Shown piece by piece: positions 1 to 8,792 of a DNA stretch of 64,000 bases. Source of the stretch: Pseudoalteromonas piratica (GTDB lineage: Bacteria > Pseudomonadota > Gammaproteobacteria > Enterobacterales > Alteromonadaceae); assembly GCF_000788395.1 (NCBI RefSeq), contig NZ_CP009888.1, positions 124,001 to 188,000 of the forward strand. Direction: 5' to 3'. The translations under genes were made by a program, and so were the position numbers. Under the pieces are notes generated by a model. It saw only the letters and a program-made list of their open reading frames with translations, was not told the DNA's origin and ran no database searches. Every line of letters begins with the position of its first letter. Position 1 is the stretch's first letter.

Positions 1-215
1 ACGGTACCTTTCGCCTCGCGTCACTCTTGGATGAAAATATTGGGTTATCACCCTTTGATGCGATGTCACTGATCATGGGTTGGATGGGACATAAAGACGA
101 AAAAACAACGTGGCGGTATCTGAACTTTATAAACCGAAACAAAGCATCTATACGCGCCGTGTGTTTTTTAGACCAAGTAATGGACTCTGTTGTTAATGAG
201 TATGAGGATCCATAG
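1..215 (+). CDS. Tyrosine recombinase, C-terminal fragment (cut by window edge)
   Basis: The reading frame is open from base 3, so the true start lies outside the window. The visible 71 or so residues are the end of a tyrosine recombinase catalytic domain. They contain GTFR, the box II arginine; WMGHKDEKTTWRYL, the conserved Gly-His; and the tyrosine nucleophile at the end of that motif. Such enzymes cut and rejoin DNA through a 3'-phosphotyrosine link. The stop codon overlaps the GTG start of the next gene by one base (TAGTG), so the two are probably translationally coupled. It is the first visible member of a recombinase cluster. The family is clear; the exact subfamily cannot be set from this fragment. 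Confidence 0.8.
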   Translation, partial: GTFRLASLLDENIGLSPFDAMSLIMGWMGHKDEKTTWRYLNFINRNKASIRAVCFLDQVMDSVVNEYEDP

Positions 216-1918
216 TGATTAATAAATCAAAGTTAAATCTTGACCTCAAACTTAAATTGAACATCTACGGTAATCAATTTGTTTACCCTGATTTTCAACG
301 ATTTAGGTTTAAAGGAGTTCCTAAAATTGTTGAATTGCAAAAGAGCACTTTGCTGAATCGTGATGAGCTAGTTATTGAGTGGTATCGGGCATTCAAGAGC
401 AATACAAAATATACAGACACAAGTTTGCATTCGCTGTACAGAACCTTCACGAAATACGTAAAAGTCTGTGACAGTATTCCTGCAAACCCTGACTCAAAAG
501 AGGGTATCAACGCATTCGAAGCGTACTTAGTCCACAATGTCAGAATTGGCTCTACAAGTTCAAATTCAGCAAACAGAGAACTAAGTGGTCTACGAGCAAT
601 AATGAGAATGCTTGACCGCCCTGTTGAGCAGTGGTTTTCTAAATTCAAATTATTTCGTAGTCAAATAAACCCGACACAAGCTTATTCAGAGATTGAACTT
701 AAAAAACTTATTAAGATACTACAAAGCCTTTACTTTCAGCTTTCAAAGCAAATACAAGCATCGCCTAAAAAATATATCAAAGCAGGAAGGCATGAACAGT
801 ATGCGAGCTTTTCTTTCGGAGACATAAAAGTCTATGTAAGTAGCGCGATTACAAAATGTTACTGTGCTGCCTACTTTTTACTTGCCTACTACACTTGGGC
901 TAACGCCAGCACGATAAGAGATATGGACATACCTAAAGCTTCCCCAAAAAAAGGACAACAAGGGAAATGGTTTGTGCAAACGGTACTAAAAAAGAGGGCT
1001 AATAAGTTTGTTACAATCGAACTAGGCGACAACCTCAGTGCTGACATTCCAAAGCATGCGCTCAACTTTATTAATGACCTTATCACTCTAACGCATACGC
1101 TGTTTCCTAATACCAATAGACTACTTCATCAATGTATCGACGAAGTAAATAAGCCTCTCTGTCCAACACATATTCGCTCTAACATGAATTGGCTAATTAA
1201 GACCTTTGGCTTAACTGACGATAATGGCCAAGAGCTTAGGCCTGAGGCTAGGCGTTTCAGGGCTACAGGTTCTGCAAATTACTTGGCACTTACAGGGAAT
1301 TCACTCGAAACATCAATATTGCTCAATAACACTCCAGATGTAGTAAGAAAACACTATAGCAAAGGTAACGAGTCGGAAAATAACGCTCAATTACAAGCCA
1401 CAGCTAATACATTAGAAAATGCCATCAAATGTGGCGACATAGATAAAGCTCGCGAACAAACTCTCGAGCAAATGAATCTTGAAGTACTCCCATACGATGA
1501 GTTTGTAAACCGCTATGCCAAGTCTGGGAATGGTCAAAAAACACCTTTAGGCACTGGATGTAAAGACCCTTTCAACAGCCGAGGAGATCGTTTTCGGCGA
1601 AAGGCCTCTATCGACAGTGTAGATATGAGTCACCTCGCCTGTGCAGACTTATTGAATTGTTTTTCCTGCCCAAACCAAGTGCTAGTCGAAGAAGTTGATG
1701 ATATCTGGTGTCTGTTGAGCTTTTACGAAGCGTTAGAGGATGCAAAAGAAGATCACCTCAACATGTCACATTTTAAAAACAACTTTGAGCGAGTGCTCAC
1801 CAGAATAAAACATGTGCTTTTTAGTATCGACTTAAAAGTGAGAAGACAAGCAGAGAGAAAGTTACATAAAGTTGGCCGCCACCCATTTTGGCCCGATACA
1901 CTTAATTTAGTTTTGTAA
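215..1918 (+). CDS. Tyrosine recombinase-like mobile element protein (567 aa)
   Basis: This protein starts at a GTG that overlaps the previous stop. It shows the arrangement of a divergent tyrosine recombinase. A box I arginine lies near residue 234 (NASTIRDMDI), a box II-like RRFRATG near 345, and a terminal KHYSKG with the probable tyrosine nucleophile near 380. The usual His of HxxR is Arg here, and the LGH position reads LNN, so catalysis may be altered or shared with its partners. A Cys motif, NCFSCPN, near residue 480 looks like half of a zinc knuckle and recurs in the next gene. By position it matches one of the two large recombinases of Tn554-type or Gamma-Mobile-Trio elements; I cannot say which named subunit. 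Confidence 0.7.
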   Translation: MINKSKLNLDLKLKLNIYGNQFVYPDFQRFRFKGVPKIVELQKSTLLNRDELVIEWYRAFKSNTKYTDTSLHSLYRTFTKYVKVCDSIPANPDSKEGINAFEAYLVHNVRIGSTSSNSANRELSGLRAIMRMLDRPVEQWFSKFKLFRSQINPTQAYSEIELKKLIKILQSLYFQLSKQIQASPKKYIKAGRHEQYASFSFGDIKVYVSSAITKCYCAAYFLLAYYTWANASTIRDMDIPKASPKKGQQGKWFVQTVLKKRANKFVTIELGDNLSADIPKHALNFINDLITLTHTLFPNTNRLLHQCIDEVNKPLCPTHIRSNMNWLIKTFGLTDDNGQELRPEARRFRATGSANYLALTGNSLETSILLNNTPDVVRKHYSKGNESENNAQLQATANTLENAIKCGDIDKAREQTLEQMNLEVLPYDEFVNRYAKSGNGQKTPLGTGCKDPFNSRGDRFRRKASIDSVDMSHLACADLLNCFSCPNQVLVEEVDDIWCLLSFYEALEDAKEDHLNMSHFKNNFERVLTRIKHVLFSIDLKVRRQAERKLHKVGRHPFWPDTLNLVL

Positions 1919-1927
1919 GAGGTGATT

Positions 1928-4015
1928 ATGAGGCCACTACTAGCTACTCCAGAGGAAATCATAAAAGAGAACACCGTTTTGGTAGAACGTGCTATCAAGT
2001 ATTACGAAAGTAAAGATTGGGATAATCTCAACAAGATCCCCGTAATGATAGATCAAGATGGCTATGTGTTAAGTCATTTCGGTGACAAGAGCTGGGACGT
2101 CACACATTATGTCGATGTTAAAATCGTTTCAAAAAAACGGGCATCTTTTACCCATTTAACAACGACTCCTTTGTTACAGGAGCAAAAGTTACTCGCATTC
2201 CTTGGTTTATTTGCTGTTGGCACTTTAAGGCAAGGTACCATGATAAAAACAACGACATTCTTAGAAAGGAACCTTAACTTGACCCAAGTTTACAAATACT
2301 TAGAGTCTGTTAAGGCAGAGTCAATTTGCATTCTTAACCACCCCATACAATTTGCGAGATTTTGTGATTACTTAAAGTCACTTAAAATGAGTGGACCATA
2401 TACGGCAAAACTCCTGTTTGCAATAAACTGGGTTGAAGCTGTTAGAAACCTAACCCCCATAAAATTGTCATTACCTTTAACTACACCAATTAGAGAATTA
2501 GGTCGCCAACTAGGTTGCCCAACTAAACTGCAAAGTGAGCAGTTTTACGCTATACCGTCTCGCTTGATGCAGCTCATATACTCAAAAGCGATTGAGTATA
2601 TTGATAATTATTACCCTATCAGACAAACGCTACTAGATATCCATACCGAGCAACAAGAAAACTACACAATAGGGAAAGCCGCTGTCGATCGTAAAATAAA
2701 AACGGGCCAGTGGAATTGGTTAACATCTAGTTCTCCTCATTACAAAGCTGAAATATGTAAAGCTAAACCACAAAGACCAACAGATATTCTTCAAAGTTAC
2801 GCATCAAACATTGAAGAAAAAGGCTTAATTCCACTTAAAATCACTGAGTTTGATTGGCTCTACTCTCATCTTTTGATGTGTTGTTTTTTAGTATGTGGTG
2901 CATTTTCAGGCATGAGAAGAAGTGAGCTTTATGGACTACATTCTGATAGCTTTAAAACACTAAAGCTTAAAGATCAGACATTTTATTCGTTACAATCAAT
3001 GCATAGTAAAATGACACCGGCTGTTCCAGTAAAAGCAGAATGGCTAACTTCTCCAATAGCAGGGAAAGCAATTGAGCTTGCTTCAGATTTAACCCAAAAT
3101 ATGCGTATTCAGTTAATGCTCTCTGATGATAGATTAGATAACGAAAGAGCTTCAAGTATTTGGCTAGTGCAAAAAATTAGAGGTAAAACACCCAACATAT
3201 TTACTGGACCTCCATTTGTTAGACATTATAAAAGACTTGTAGAAGAAGCTGGCGCCATCGTAAATGAGCAAGATTATGAAGAGTTTAAACTCCTAAACCC
3301 AAATCTTAATATACATGCTTATACGCAAAAAATTATCATCGGCAAGCCATGGGCACTTACAACCCATCAACTCAGACGAACTTTTGCAGTGTTTGGTAAA
3401 CGACACAACCTACTTTCTGACGTCGCTATAAAACAGCAATATAAGCACCTGTATTTACCAATGGCACAGTGGTATACAGAAGGTGGCGTGGCAGCAAAAA
3501 TAAAGCATGTAACGGTGGACTCAGAGCTCAATAATTTACTAAGAGAGGTAGATAGAGAAGTCACAACACAATTACTATTTCAGTGGTATAACTCAGATGA
3601 CAAACTATTTGGTAAAAAAGGCCTAGACGTAGTAAAAGACAGACAAAATACCGCTGTAAAATATTCATCTTGGGATGCATTATATGCACAAGTCTCTGCA
3701 GGTCGAGTGTCTATCGCTGGTACACTCCATTCATACTGTATGGCTGGCTATGAATGCCGAATGGAGAAAGTTGTATCACCAATCAATTGTTTTAACTGCG
3801 AGAATGTCGTCATTGACGAGGCTAAAGCACAAGCTTGGCAAAAAAGGCATCAATGGATTGTTGAAACCATAACAAAAATGGAGGAGCATATTAAACTATC
3901 TCAATCACAGCTAAGCCATTTTATTACCCAGCTACGTGCGGCTGAGAAGGTTATGGATTACTTTGAGATCAGTTACACTCCTTACAAACCCGAAATCGAG
4001 ATCAGACAGATTTGA
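1928..4015 (+). CDS. Large tyrosine recombinase-like integrase with Cys-rich tail (695 aa)
   Basis: The ATG at 1928 is chosen because GAGG lies 5-8 bases upstream; an in-frame GTG at 1922 would overlap that site. The central and C-terminal parts carry a full tyrosine-recombinase set: SGMRRSELYG with the box I Arg near residue 328, HQLRRTF as the HxxR box near 479, QQYKHLYLPMAQWYTEG with His and the tyrosine near 505-515. After the catalytic domain comes a Cys-rich tail with NCFNCEN near 620, very similar to NCFSCPN in the upstream gene. The long N-terminal part is probably a DNA-binding or core-binding region. Tn554 TnpB and GmtZ-like integrases have a comparable size and place in their operons. 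The last four bases overlap the next gene. Confidence 0.72.
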   Translation: MRPLLATPEEIIKENTVLVERAIKYYESKDWDNLNKIPVMIDQDGYVLSHFGDKSWDVTHYVDVKIVSKKRASFTHLTTTPLLQEQKLLAFLGLFAVGTLRQGTMIKTTTFLERNLNLTQVYKYLESVKAESICILNHPIQFARFCDYLKSLKMSGPYTAKLLFAINWVEAVRNLTPIKLSLPLTTPIRELGRQLGCPTKLQSEQFYAIPSRLMQLIYSKAIEYIDNYYPIRQTLLDIHTEQQENYTIGKAAVDRKIKTGQWNWLTSSSPHYKAEICKAKPQRPTDILQSYASNIEEKGLIPLKITEFDWLYSHLLMCCFLVCGAFSGMRRSELYGLHSDSFKTLKLKDQTFYSLQSMHSKMTPAVPVKAEWLTSPIAGKAIELASDLTQNMRIQLMLSDDRLDNERASSIWLVQKIRGKTPNIFTGPPFVRHYKRLVEEAGAIVNEQDYEEFKLLNPNLNIHAYTQKIIIGKPWALTTHQLRRTFAVFGKRHNLLSDVAIKQQYKHLYLPMAQWYTEGGVAAKIKHVTVDSELNNLLREVDREVTTQLLFQWYNSDDKLFGKKGLDVVKDRQNTAVKYSSWDALYAQVSAGRVSIAGTLHSYCMAGYECRMEKVVSPINCFNCENVVIDEAKAQAWQKRHQWIVETITKMEEHIKLSQSQLSHFITQLRAAEKVMDYFEISYTPYKPEIEIRQI

Positions 4016-4437
4016 GTAAGTCAGAAAATACAAAATTAGAGCTACTGAACGCCATTGAGAGAATACTTTCTGGCAATACGATTCGTATTGATGCTAAACG
4101 TGGGTTAAGCATTATAGCAGTCGAAGAAGAAGCCAACCTGGGTAATGGATCTGCTTATTACTACAAAGACGTAATCAAAAAAATAAAGCTACTAAAATCA
4201 AAAACTATCACGAAAAAGCAAGCCCTACAAAATTCCGATGTAACTAAACTTCGTGAGAAGCTTGCCAACGAAAAACGGATAAAAGCAAAATATCGTAACG
4301 AAATAACTAGCCTTAAAGAACAAATGTCACTAATGGCTGCGACTCATAACGCCCTAGCGTTATCAAACCACCAATTTTTGAAGAAAATAAATGACTTAGA
4401 AGCCGAATTAAATTTAATTAAAAGCAGAAATATATAA
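4012..4437 (+). CDS. Small accessory protein of the recombinase cluster (TnpC/GmtX-like)
   Basis: This 141-residue protein starts at a TTG that overlaps the previous TGA stop (TTGA), a clear sign of translational coupling. Residues 1-60 are compact and basic and could be a small helix-turn-helix. Residues 75-140 form an evident coiled coil, with charged heptads such as LREKLANEKRIKAKYRNEI. A small coiled-coil protein after two large recombinases is the layout of Tn554 TnpC and of the small member of Gamma-Mobile-Trio elements, where it is thought to assist recombination. The assignment rests on size, position and coiled coil, since no catalytic motif is present. Confidence 0.55.
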   Translation: MSKSENTKLELLNAIERILSGNTIRIDAKRGLSIIAVEEEANLGNGSAYYYKDVIKKIKLLKSKTITKKQALQNSDVTKLREKLANEKRIKAKYRNEITSLKEQMSLMAATHNALALSNHQFLKKINDLEAELNLIKSRNI

Positions 4438-5190
4438 TCAAATAGATATTTTTGTAAGACGTGACTTTTTTGTGTAATCAAATCTAACTGTAGCAGAGTA
4501 TGACTCACCATTACCTAAATTGATGAGATTTCCAACAAACCTTAGGCGTTCAAGTATAACTTGACATACTTAAGCATCATTGCGATAAGAAACGGTCAAC
4601 AATCTTTTTTCTGAACATAAACAATTTAGACTAAAAAGTTTCAATTTCATTTACCGTATTAGTTTATCTAACTATCAATATATGATCTTGGGTTAACAAA
4701 TGTGAAAAAATAGTTCCACGGCACGCATTTTATTTAATTAAAGCAGAATTGAAATCCTGCAATTCAGCTTAATCTAAAACAAGCTTTATTAATTATTTAG
4801 TAGCCGAAGCAAACAACGCATTAAGTTTTGCGCTCAAATACAGAAGAGTTTCCGTACTAGATTAATCAGCATAGACAAACTAATGTTTTTCAAAAAATTC
4901 GACAGAAAGTTTTACTCTTTTGAATGCTTAAAAGCTTTAGGGAACTCTTGAGAAAATAAACTAATAAAGGTTTATATAAACTCACTAAAACATTATGAGT
5001 TAGACTTGATACACCACGGCAAAGATGGTTAGTCATCTCGATAACAAACATCGGAGGTAATTCATCTCAATGTTAATAATATCATGAATAGAAATGAATT
5101 ATCTGAAAAAACGCCATTGAAAAATAAAGCATCTGTCACCATGTAACATCTAGAATAGTGCTATTCCCGAGTAACTAAGTCTAGAAACGG
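4438..5190. other. AT-rich intergenic region between recombinases and conflict operon
   Basis: There is no credible gene in these 753 bases. A 13-base inverted repeat (CAAGT-ATA-ACTTG) lies at 4551-4563 and runs into a perfect -35 hexamer TTGACA at 4561-4566, with a weak -10 (GATAAG) 17 bases on. A small hairpin, GAATTG/CAATTC, lies at 4746-4765. Just before the operon at 5191, GAATAG-TG-CTATTC (5153-5166) forms an inverted repeat flanked by two TCTAGAA copies near 5150 and 5181. A GGAGG at 5054-5058 precedes only very short open frames. Confidence 0.5.
5153..5166. promoter_or_regulatory. Possible operator palindrome upstream of the conflict operon
   Basis: GAATAG and CTATTC are separated by TG and end 24 bases before the first ATG of the operon. 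TCTAGAA occurs on both sides. The placement suits a repressor site or a leader hairpin. No matching regulator is encoded nearby, so this is inference from symmetry only. Confidence 0.3.
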
Positions 5191-6495
5191 ATGAACATGG
5201 AAGAAAAAGAACAAATTGATGTCCTAATTGTATGTGCATTAAAGGATGAATTTCAGCAAGTTTTACAAATCAAAGAAGGTATTTGTGGTACTGGTTGGGT
5301 AGAGAAAACACTAGCAAGTGGGAGGCTAGCTGCTGACGCTCGTTTTCTTGGTAGAGACAATATAGAAATATCTGTCCGTGTTACTTGGGCCTCTTATATG
5401 GGACGGGAGGAAGCAAGCGCTCTAGTTCATAGTATGCTTTCCGAGTCCGATTTTAAATGTATTGCAATGACGGGGATATGTGCAGGCCGAAGAGGAAAAG
5501 TCTCCCTTGGCGATGTTATTTTTGCGGAAAGGCTTTGGTCTTACGATTCAGGTAAACTCATTAAAGAAGGTGATATCGAGGTTTTTCAGGGTGATATGCT
5601 TCAATACCGCCCTGACACAGAAATTGTTCAAAGAATGCAAAACCTCTCCGTCGATTTATCCGCTTGGCCAATATCTCGGCCTAAGTACCCACTCGAAAAT
5701 CAAGAAAATTGGGTAATTCAATGTTTGGCAAATCAAATTAAACCATTTGAACATGACGAATTTGATAGCAAATGCGCAGATTGGCAATCTGTATTAGCTC
5801 GATTATTAAAGAAAAAGTTAGTGACTAGGGAGCTTACTTTAACTGATAGTGGGCTCGAAAAAGCCAACGAGTTAAATCTGTGGCATCCGAAAGGTTTGCC
5901 TGAACCTGAGCCATTTAAAATTCATGTCGCTCCTATAGCAACTGGGGCTGCAGTTGTTGAGGATTCAGGCTTGTTTTCGAGGCTTTCTCATTCTATGCGC
6001 AAAGTTCTTGGTGTTGATATGGAAGCAAGTGCACTAGGTGCACTAGGTAATATAAATCGAATTCCTGTACTTGTTGTAAAAGCAGTTTCTGATTTTGGTG
6101 ATACATTTAAAGATGATCAATACAGACATTTTGCTTCTCAAGCATCTGCTCAGTGCATGCTAAGGTTTCTTCGAGATAATGCAGATATGTTTACTCATCA
6201 CCATAAAGTCGAGTCGATGAATGTTTCAACTGATGATCTAATCGGCTTTTTAGCAGAAGAATACCCAGATATTTCAGATGCTAGAGCTCTTTGGAAGAGA
6301 GCTGGCGGGAGAAACAGTGATATTGCAAGCAATTCTAGGCCAAAAGATATGTGGTTGAACATTTGGCAAAAATCAATAAATGGTGCAGCGGTGAAACCCA
6401 CTGACTTGTTGAATATAGTTACTCATGATTATCCTGAAAGCGATTTAATTAAAAGCTTTTTAACCCAATTATCCGTTAACAAAAAACTATACTAA
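5191..6495 (+). CDS. Nucleoside phosphorylase/nucleosidase-like effector with C-terminal EAD1-like domain
   Basis: Residues 8-335 resemble the phosphorylase/MTAN superfamily, which cleaves N-glycosidic bonds in nucleosides. The start DVLIVCALKDEF, then AMTGICAGRRGKVSLGDVIF, then GVDMEASALGAL with the ribose-binding Met-Glu, and AVSDFGD with the catalytic Asp all fit. A stretch near residues 190-235 (LLKKKLVTRELTLTDSGLE) looks like an inserted winged helix. Residues 343-434 form a separate helical domain with WKRAGGRN, MWLNIWQKS, DLLNIV and DYPESD, the pattern of effector-associated domain 1. In predicted NTP-dependent conflict systems such nucleosidases are effectors that would destroy a nucleotide or cofactor. 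The substrate is unknown. It is the first gene of a six-gene operon. Confidence 0.75.
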   Translation: MNMEEKEQIDVLIVCALKDEFQQVLQIKEGICGTGWVEKTLASGRLAADARFLGRDNIEISVRVTWASYMGREEASALVHSMLSESDFKCIAMTGICAGRRGKVSLGDVIFAERLWSYDSGKLIKEGDIEVFQGDMLQYRPDTEIVQRMQNLSVDLSAWPISRPKYPLENQENWVIQCLANQIKPFEHDEFDSKCADWQSVLARLLKKKLVTRELTLTDSGLEKANELNLWHPKGLPEPEPFKIHVAPIATGAAVVEDSGLFSRLSHSMRKVLGVDMEASALGALGNINRIPVLVVKAVSDFGDTFKDDQYRHFASQASAQCMLRFLRDNADMFTHHHKVESMNVSTDDLIGFLAEEYPDISDARALWKRAGGRNSDIASNSRPKDMWLNIWQKSINGAAVKPTDLLNIVTHDYPESDLIKSFLTQLSVNKKLY

Positions 6496-6504
6496 GGAGC
6501 TAGT

Positions 6505-7830
6505 ATGGATAAAATTTTGGATTCATTTTTAGGTTTAGGGCTTATTGATAGCATCGACGGAAATGATGAACGTTATGCTAAGATCGAGCAAGCAGCTCAA
6601 AAGCTAGCTGAATACTTTAGTGAAAACCGTTGCCAACTTATTCCAGCAATTCTATGTGGTTTAAATCCTAATGTTTCACTAGATGAGTTGCCTATAAACA
6701 AAGCAAAAGAGCTTCTTCAGAATGAGTGGAAAGCATTCTTGACCGCATATACTGATGAACCAGTCAACCTATATAGAGCAATAATTCTAGAGGCTTGTTC
6801 TCAAGTATCAGAAGAAGATAATAATGCTGCAATAATGTGGCTAACTGCTTGCGATGCATTCCCTTTACTAAGGCATGGTAAAGAAGAGGCTGCACTCAAA
6901 AACTTTTTACAGTCATTAGGCCGTATTGCTGAACAAAACGCCATCGTCACTGGGCCTGAATTGTCATTTCCTAAAGAAAAGCCAATTAAACTTGATTCGC
7001 TACCTAAACAAACTACTGTTGAAAAAAGCTTTGACGAAAATGACCTTTATGAGCGTGTAGCTGGGGTTGCAGGTCCACAATATACCAATAAAAATGGTCA
7101 AACTGCTACAGGCCAAAACCCTAATAGATATTGGGCTCACAATAACAGTCATAATTGGGTTGGCGATTTCGCTAGTAGAATGTCTGAAATACTAACTTCT
7201 GAGCATAACAACATTGAAGAACAAATTATTGCTAGCCGCAATAGCTCGTTGGAAAGTCTTAATTCACTAAAAAACTCACTCGAAAAAGTTTTGAATGAAC
7301 AAAGGTTAGTCCTCCAAAGGCAACAAAAAATATTTTTGGGTTATCAAATGCAAGAGCAAACGAGGCTAAATGTTTTATGGTGGGCTGAGGCTCTCTATTC
7401 AACATCTCAAAAAGAGAGCTATCGTTATTACTTTCCTGAAATAGCCGCAGTTTTAATGCCTTATGATTTGCTCGAAGAAATACAACTGCCATCACCCGCT
7501 AGTGTTGTATTCACATTAGCTGAAGCGGTAGACAAATTACCTAAATGTAGTCATAACAGCGACTACAGTTTTTATGAAATATTGACTGAAATTCGAAACA
7601 AGCGTTCACAGCTCGATCCTTGTTGGTTAGAAACACTTACTTCTAGAACAGATGAAAATAATTTCAATATTGGTGGGTTGGTTGTTCGAGCTTTGGTTGA
7701 TGAAAATTGCGATTTGAATTCGTTGATACAGGAATCTTTTATTCCTCAAGAGTGGCGTTGTAGTTTACCAGAACTATCAAGAGCAATCTTTAGGCAGGAA
7801 CAAGCATACCGATTAGTTACGGAGGCATAG
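6505..7830 (+). CDS. GTPase-associated system helical (GASH-like) protein
   Basis: This 441-residue protein is almost wholly helical. AAGGAG sits just ahead of its ATG, only ten bases after the previous stop. An N-terminal helical region covers residues 1-150, then a polar linker, then a probable coiled coil near 235-275 (SLESLNSLKNSLEKVLNEQR). The C-terminal part carries TRLNVLWWAEALYS, SYRYYFPEIAAVLMPYDLLE and PASVVFTLAEAV. These match my memory of the GTPase-associated system helical domain, which always travels with the double-GTPase and GAP1 families. It is likely a scaffold that links GTPase state to the effector. It has no catalytic motif. The neighbouring genes support the call strongly. 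Confidence 0.65.
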   Translation: MDKILDSFLGLGLIDSIDGNDERYAKIEQAAQKLAEYFSENRCQLIPAILCGLNPNVSLDELPINKAKELLQNEWKAFLTAYTDEPVNLYRAIILEACSQVSEEDNNAAIMWLTACDAFPLLRHGKEEAALKNFLQSLGRIAEQNAIVTGPELSFPKEKPIKLDSLPKQTTVEKSFDENDLYERVAGVAGPQYTNKNGQTATGQNPNRYWAHNNSHNWVGDFASRMSEILTSEHNNIEEQIIASRNSSLESLNSLKNSLEKVLNEQRLVLQRQQKIFLGYQMQEQTRLNVLWWAEALYSTSQKESYRYYFPEIAAVLMPYDLLEEIQLPSPASVVFTLAEAVDKLPKCSHNSDYSFYEILTEIRNKRSQLDPCWLETLTSRTDENNFNIGGLVVRALVDENCDLNSLIQESFIPQEWRCSLPELSRAIFRQEQAYRLVTEA

Positions 7831-7832
7831 GT

Positions 7833-8792
7833 ATGAGTCAGTGCTCAAACCCAAATTGCTTCGTGCATGAGGGTGATACATGTTGTATGGGAGAACTCAA
7901 TCATCAAGATTGTTCTTCATGGAGCAGTAATGTAGAAGTTGACAACATTGACCTAGAAAAAAAAGAAAACGATATTGCTTTTAGAGTACCTTGGTCATCT
8001 TCAGCTTTAGGAAGCTCAGATTTATCGCGTTTATATCAACAAGGTCCATCTATTTTTATTGGATTACTTGGCGCCCAAAACACTGGTAAAACGACTTTTC
8101 TGGCAGCAAATTATTTACAGTTAGTGTCAGGTGAAAAATACAATAGTTTTGAGTTTTGTGGCTCTCAGACTCTTGGCGCATGGGAGTCAGTAGCATCATG
8201 GGCTCGAATTAACAATGAAAAGCAATTGCCATCATTTCCTCCTCATACTCCACGAGGAGTAGACCGAACGCCTGGTATTCTTCACCTTGGCCTACAAGAC
8301 TCCAAAAACAAAACAAAGAATATATTTCTTACCGACGCCCCTGGAGAGTGGTTTACAAGGTGGGCTATTGATGTCGACGCGATAGATTCGGTAGGAGCAA
8401 AATGGACAGCCTCTCAGAGTGATGCATTCTTAATATTTGCTGATTGTGAAAAGCTTGCTGGAGAAGAACGCAGTGTGGCAAGAAGAGAGCTACGAACCAT
8501 TATCGAACGATTAGGTGAATCTGTCGGTTCTAGGCCAACAATGCTTATTTGGGCGAAAAGTGACAAACAACCTACAGAGGGAATAAAAAAAGCAATTCAA
8601 AGAGCTTTAGAAAGCAATATTCCTCATGCTAAAGAATTTGAAGTGACAGTAGAAAATCCTACTTCTTTTACAATAGCGTTAGAATCAATCTTAAGTGAGG
8701 CTTGGGTACCTAGGTTTTGTGAGCCTATCACAGAGCCTATTCTAGTGAACACTCCATTTCTCGCTTACAGGGGGCACCATGAGAAATTCTGA
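7833..8792 (+). CDS. Double-GTPase 2-like P-loop GTPase with N-terminal zinc-ribbon-like segment
   Basis: The ATG lies two bases after the previous stop. The first 30 residues hold Cys4, Cys9, Cys17, Cys18 and Cys27, suggesting a small zinc-binding module. A Walker A loop, GAQNTGKT, spans residues 80-87, Walker B/DxxG reads FLTDAPGEWF near 170, and the guanine-recognition motif is probably IWAKSDK near 248, a variant of NKxD. This fits the DO-GTPase2 family of GTPase-associated conflict systems. The gene overlaps the next GTPase gene by 14 bases, so the two are likely made in equal amounts and may act as a pair. The trigger it senses is unknown. Confidence 0.7.
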   Translation: MSQCSNPNCFVHEGDTCCMGELNHQDCSSWSSNVEVDNIDLEKKENDIAFRVPWSSSALGSSDLSRLYQQGPSIFIGLLGAQNTGKTTFLAANYLQLVSGEKYNSFEFCGSQTLGAWESVASWARINNEKQLPSFPPHTPRGVDRTPGILHLGLQDSKNKTKNIFLTDAPGEWFTRWAIDVDAIDSVGAKWTASQSDAFLIFADCEKLAGEERSVARRELRTIIERLGESVGSRPTMLIWAKSDKQPTEGIKKAIQRALESNIPHAKEFEVTVENPTSFTIALESILSEAWVPRFCEPITEPILVNTPFLAYRGHHEKF

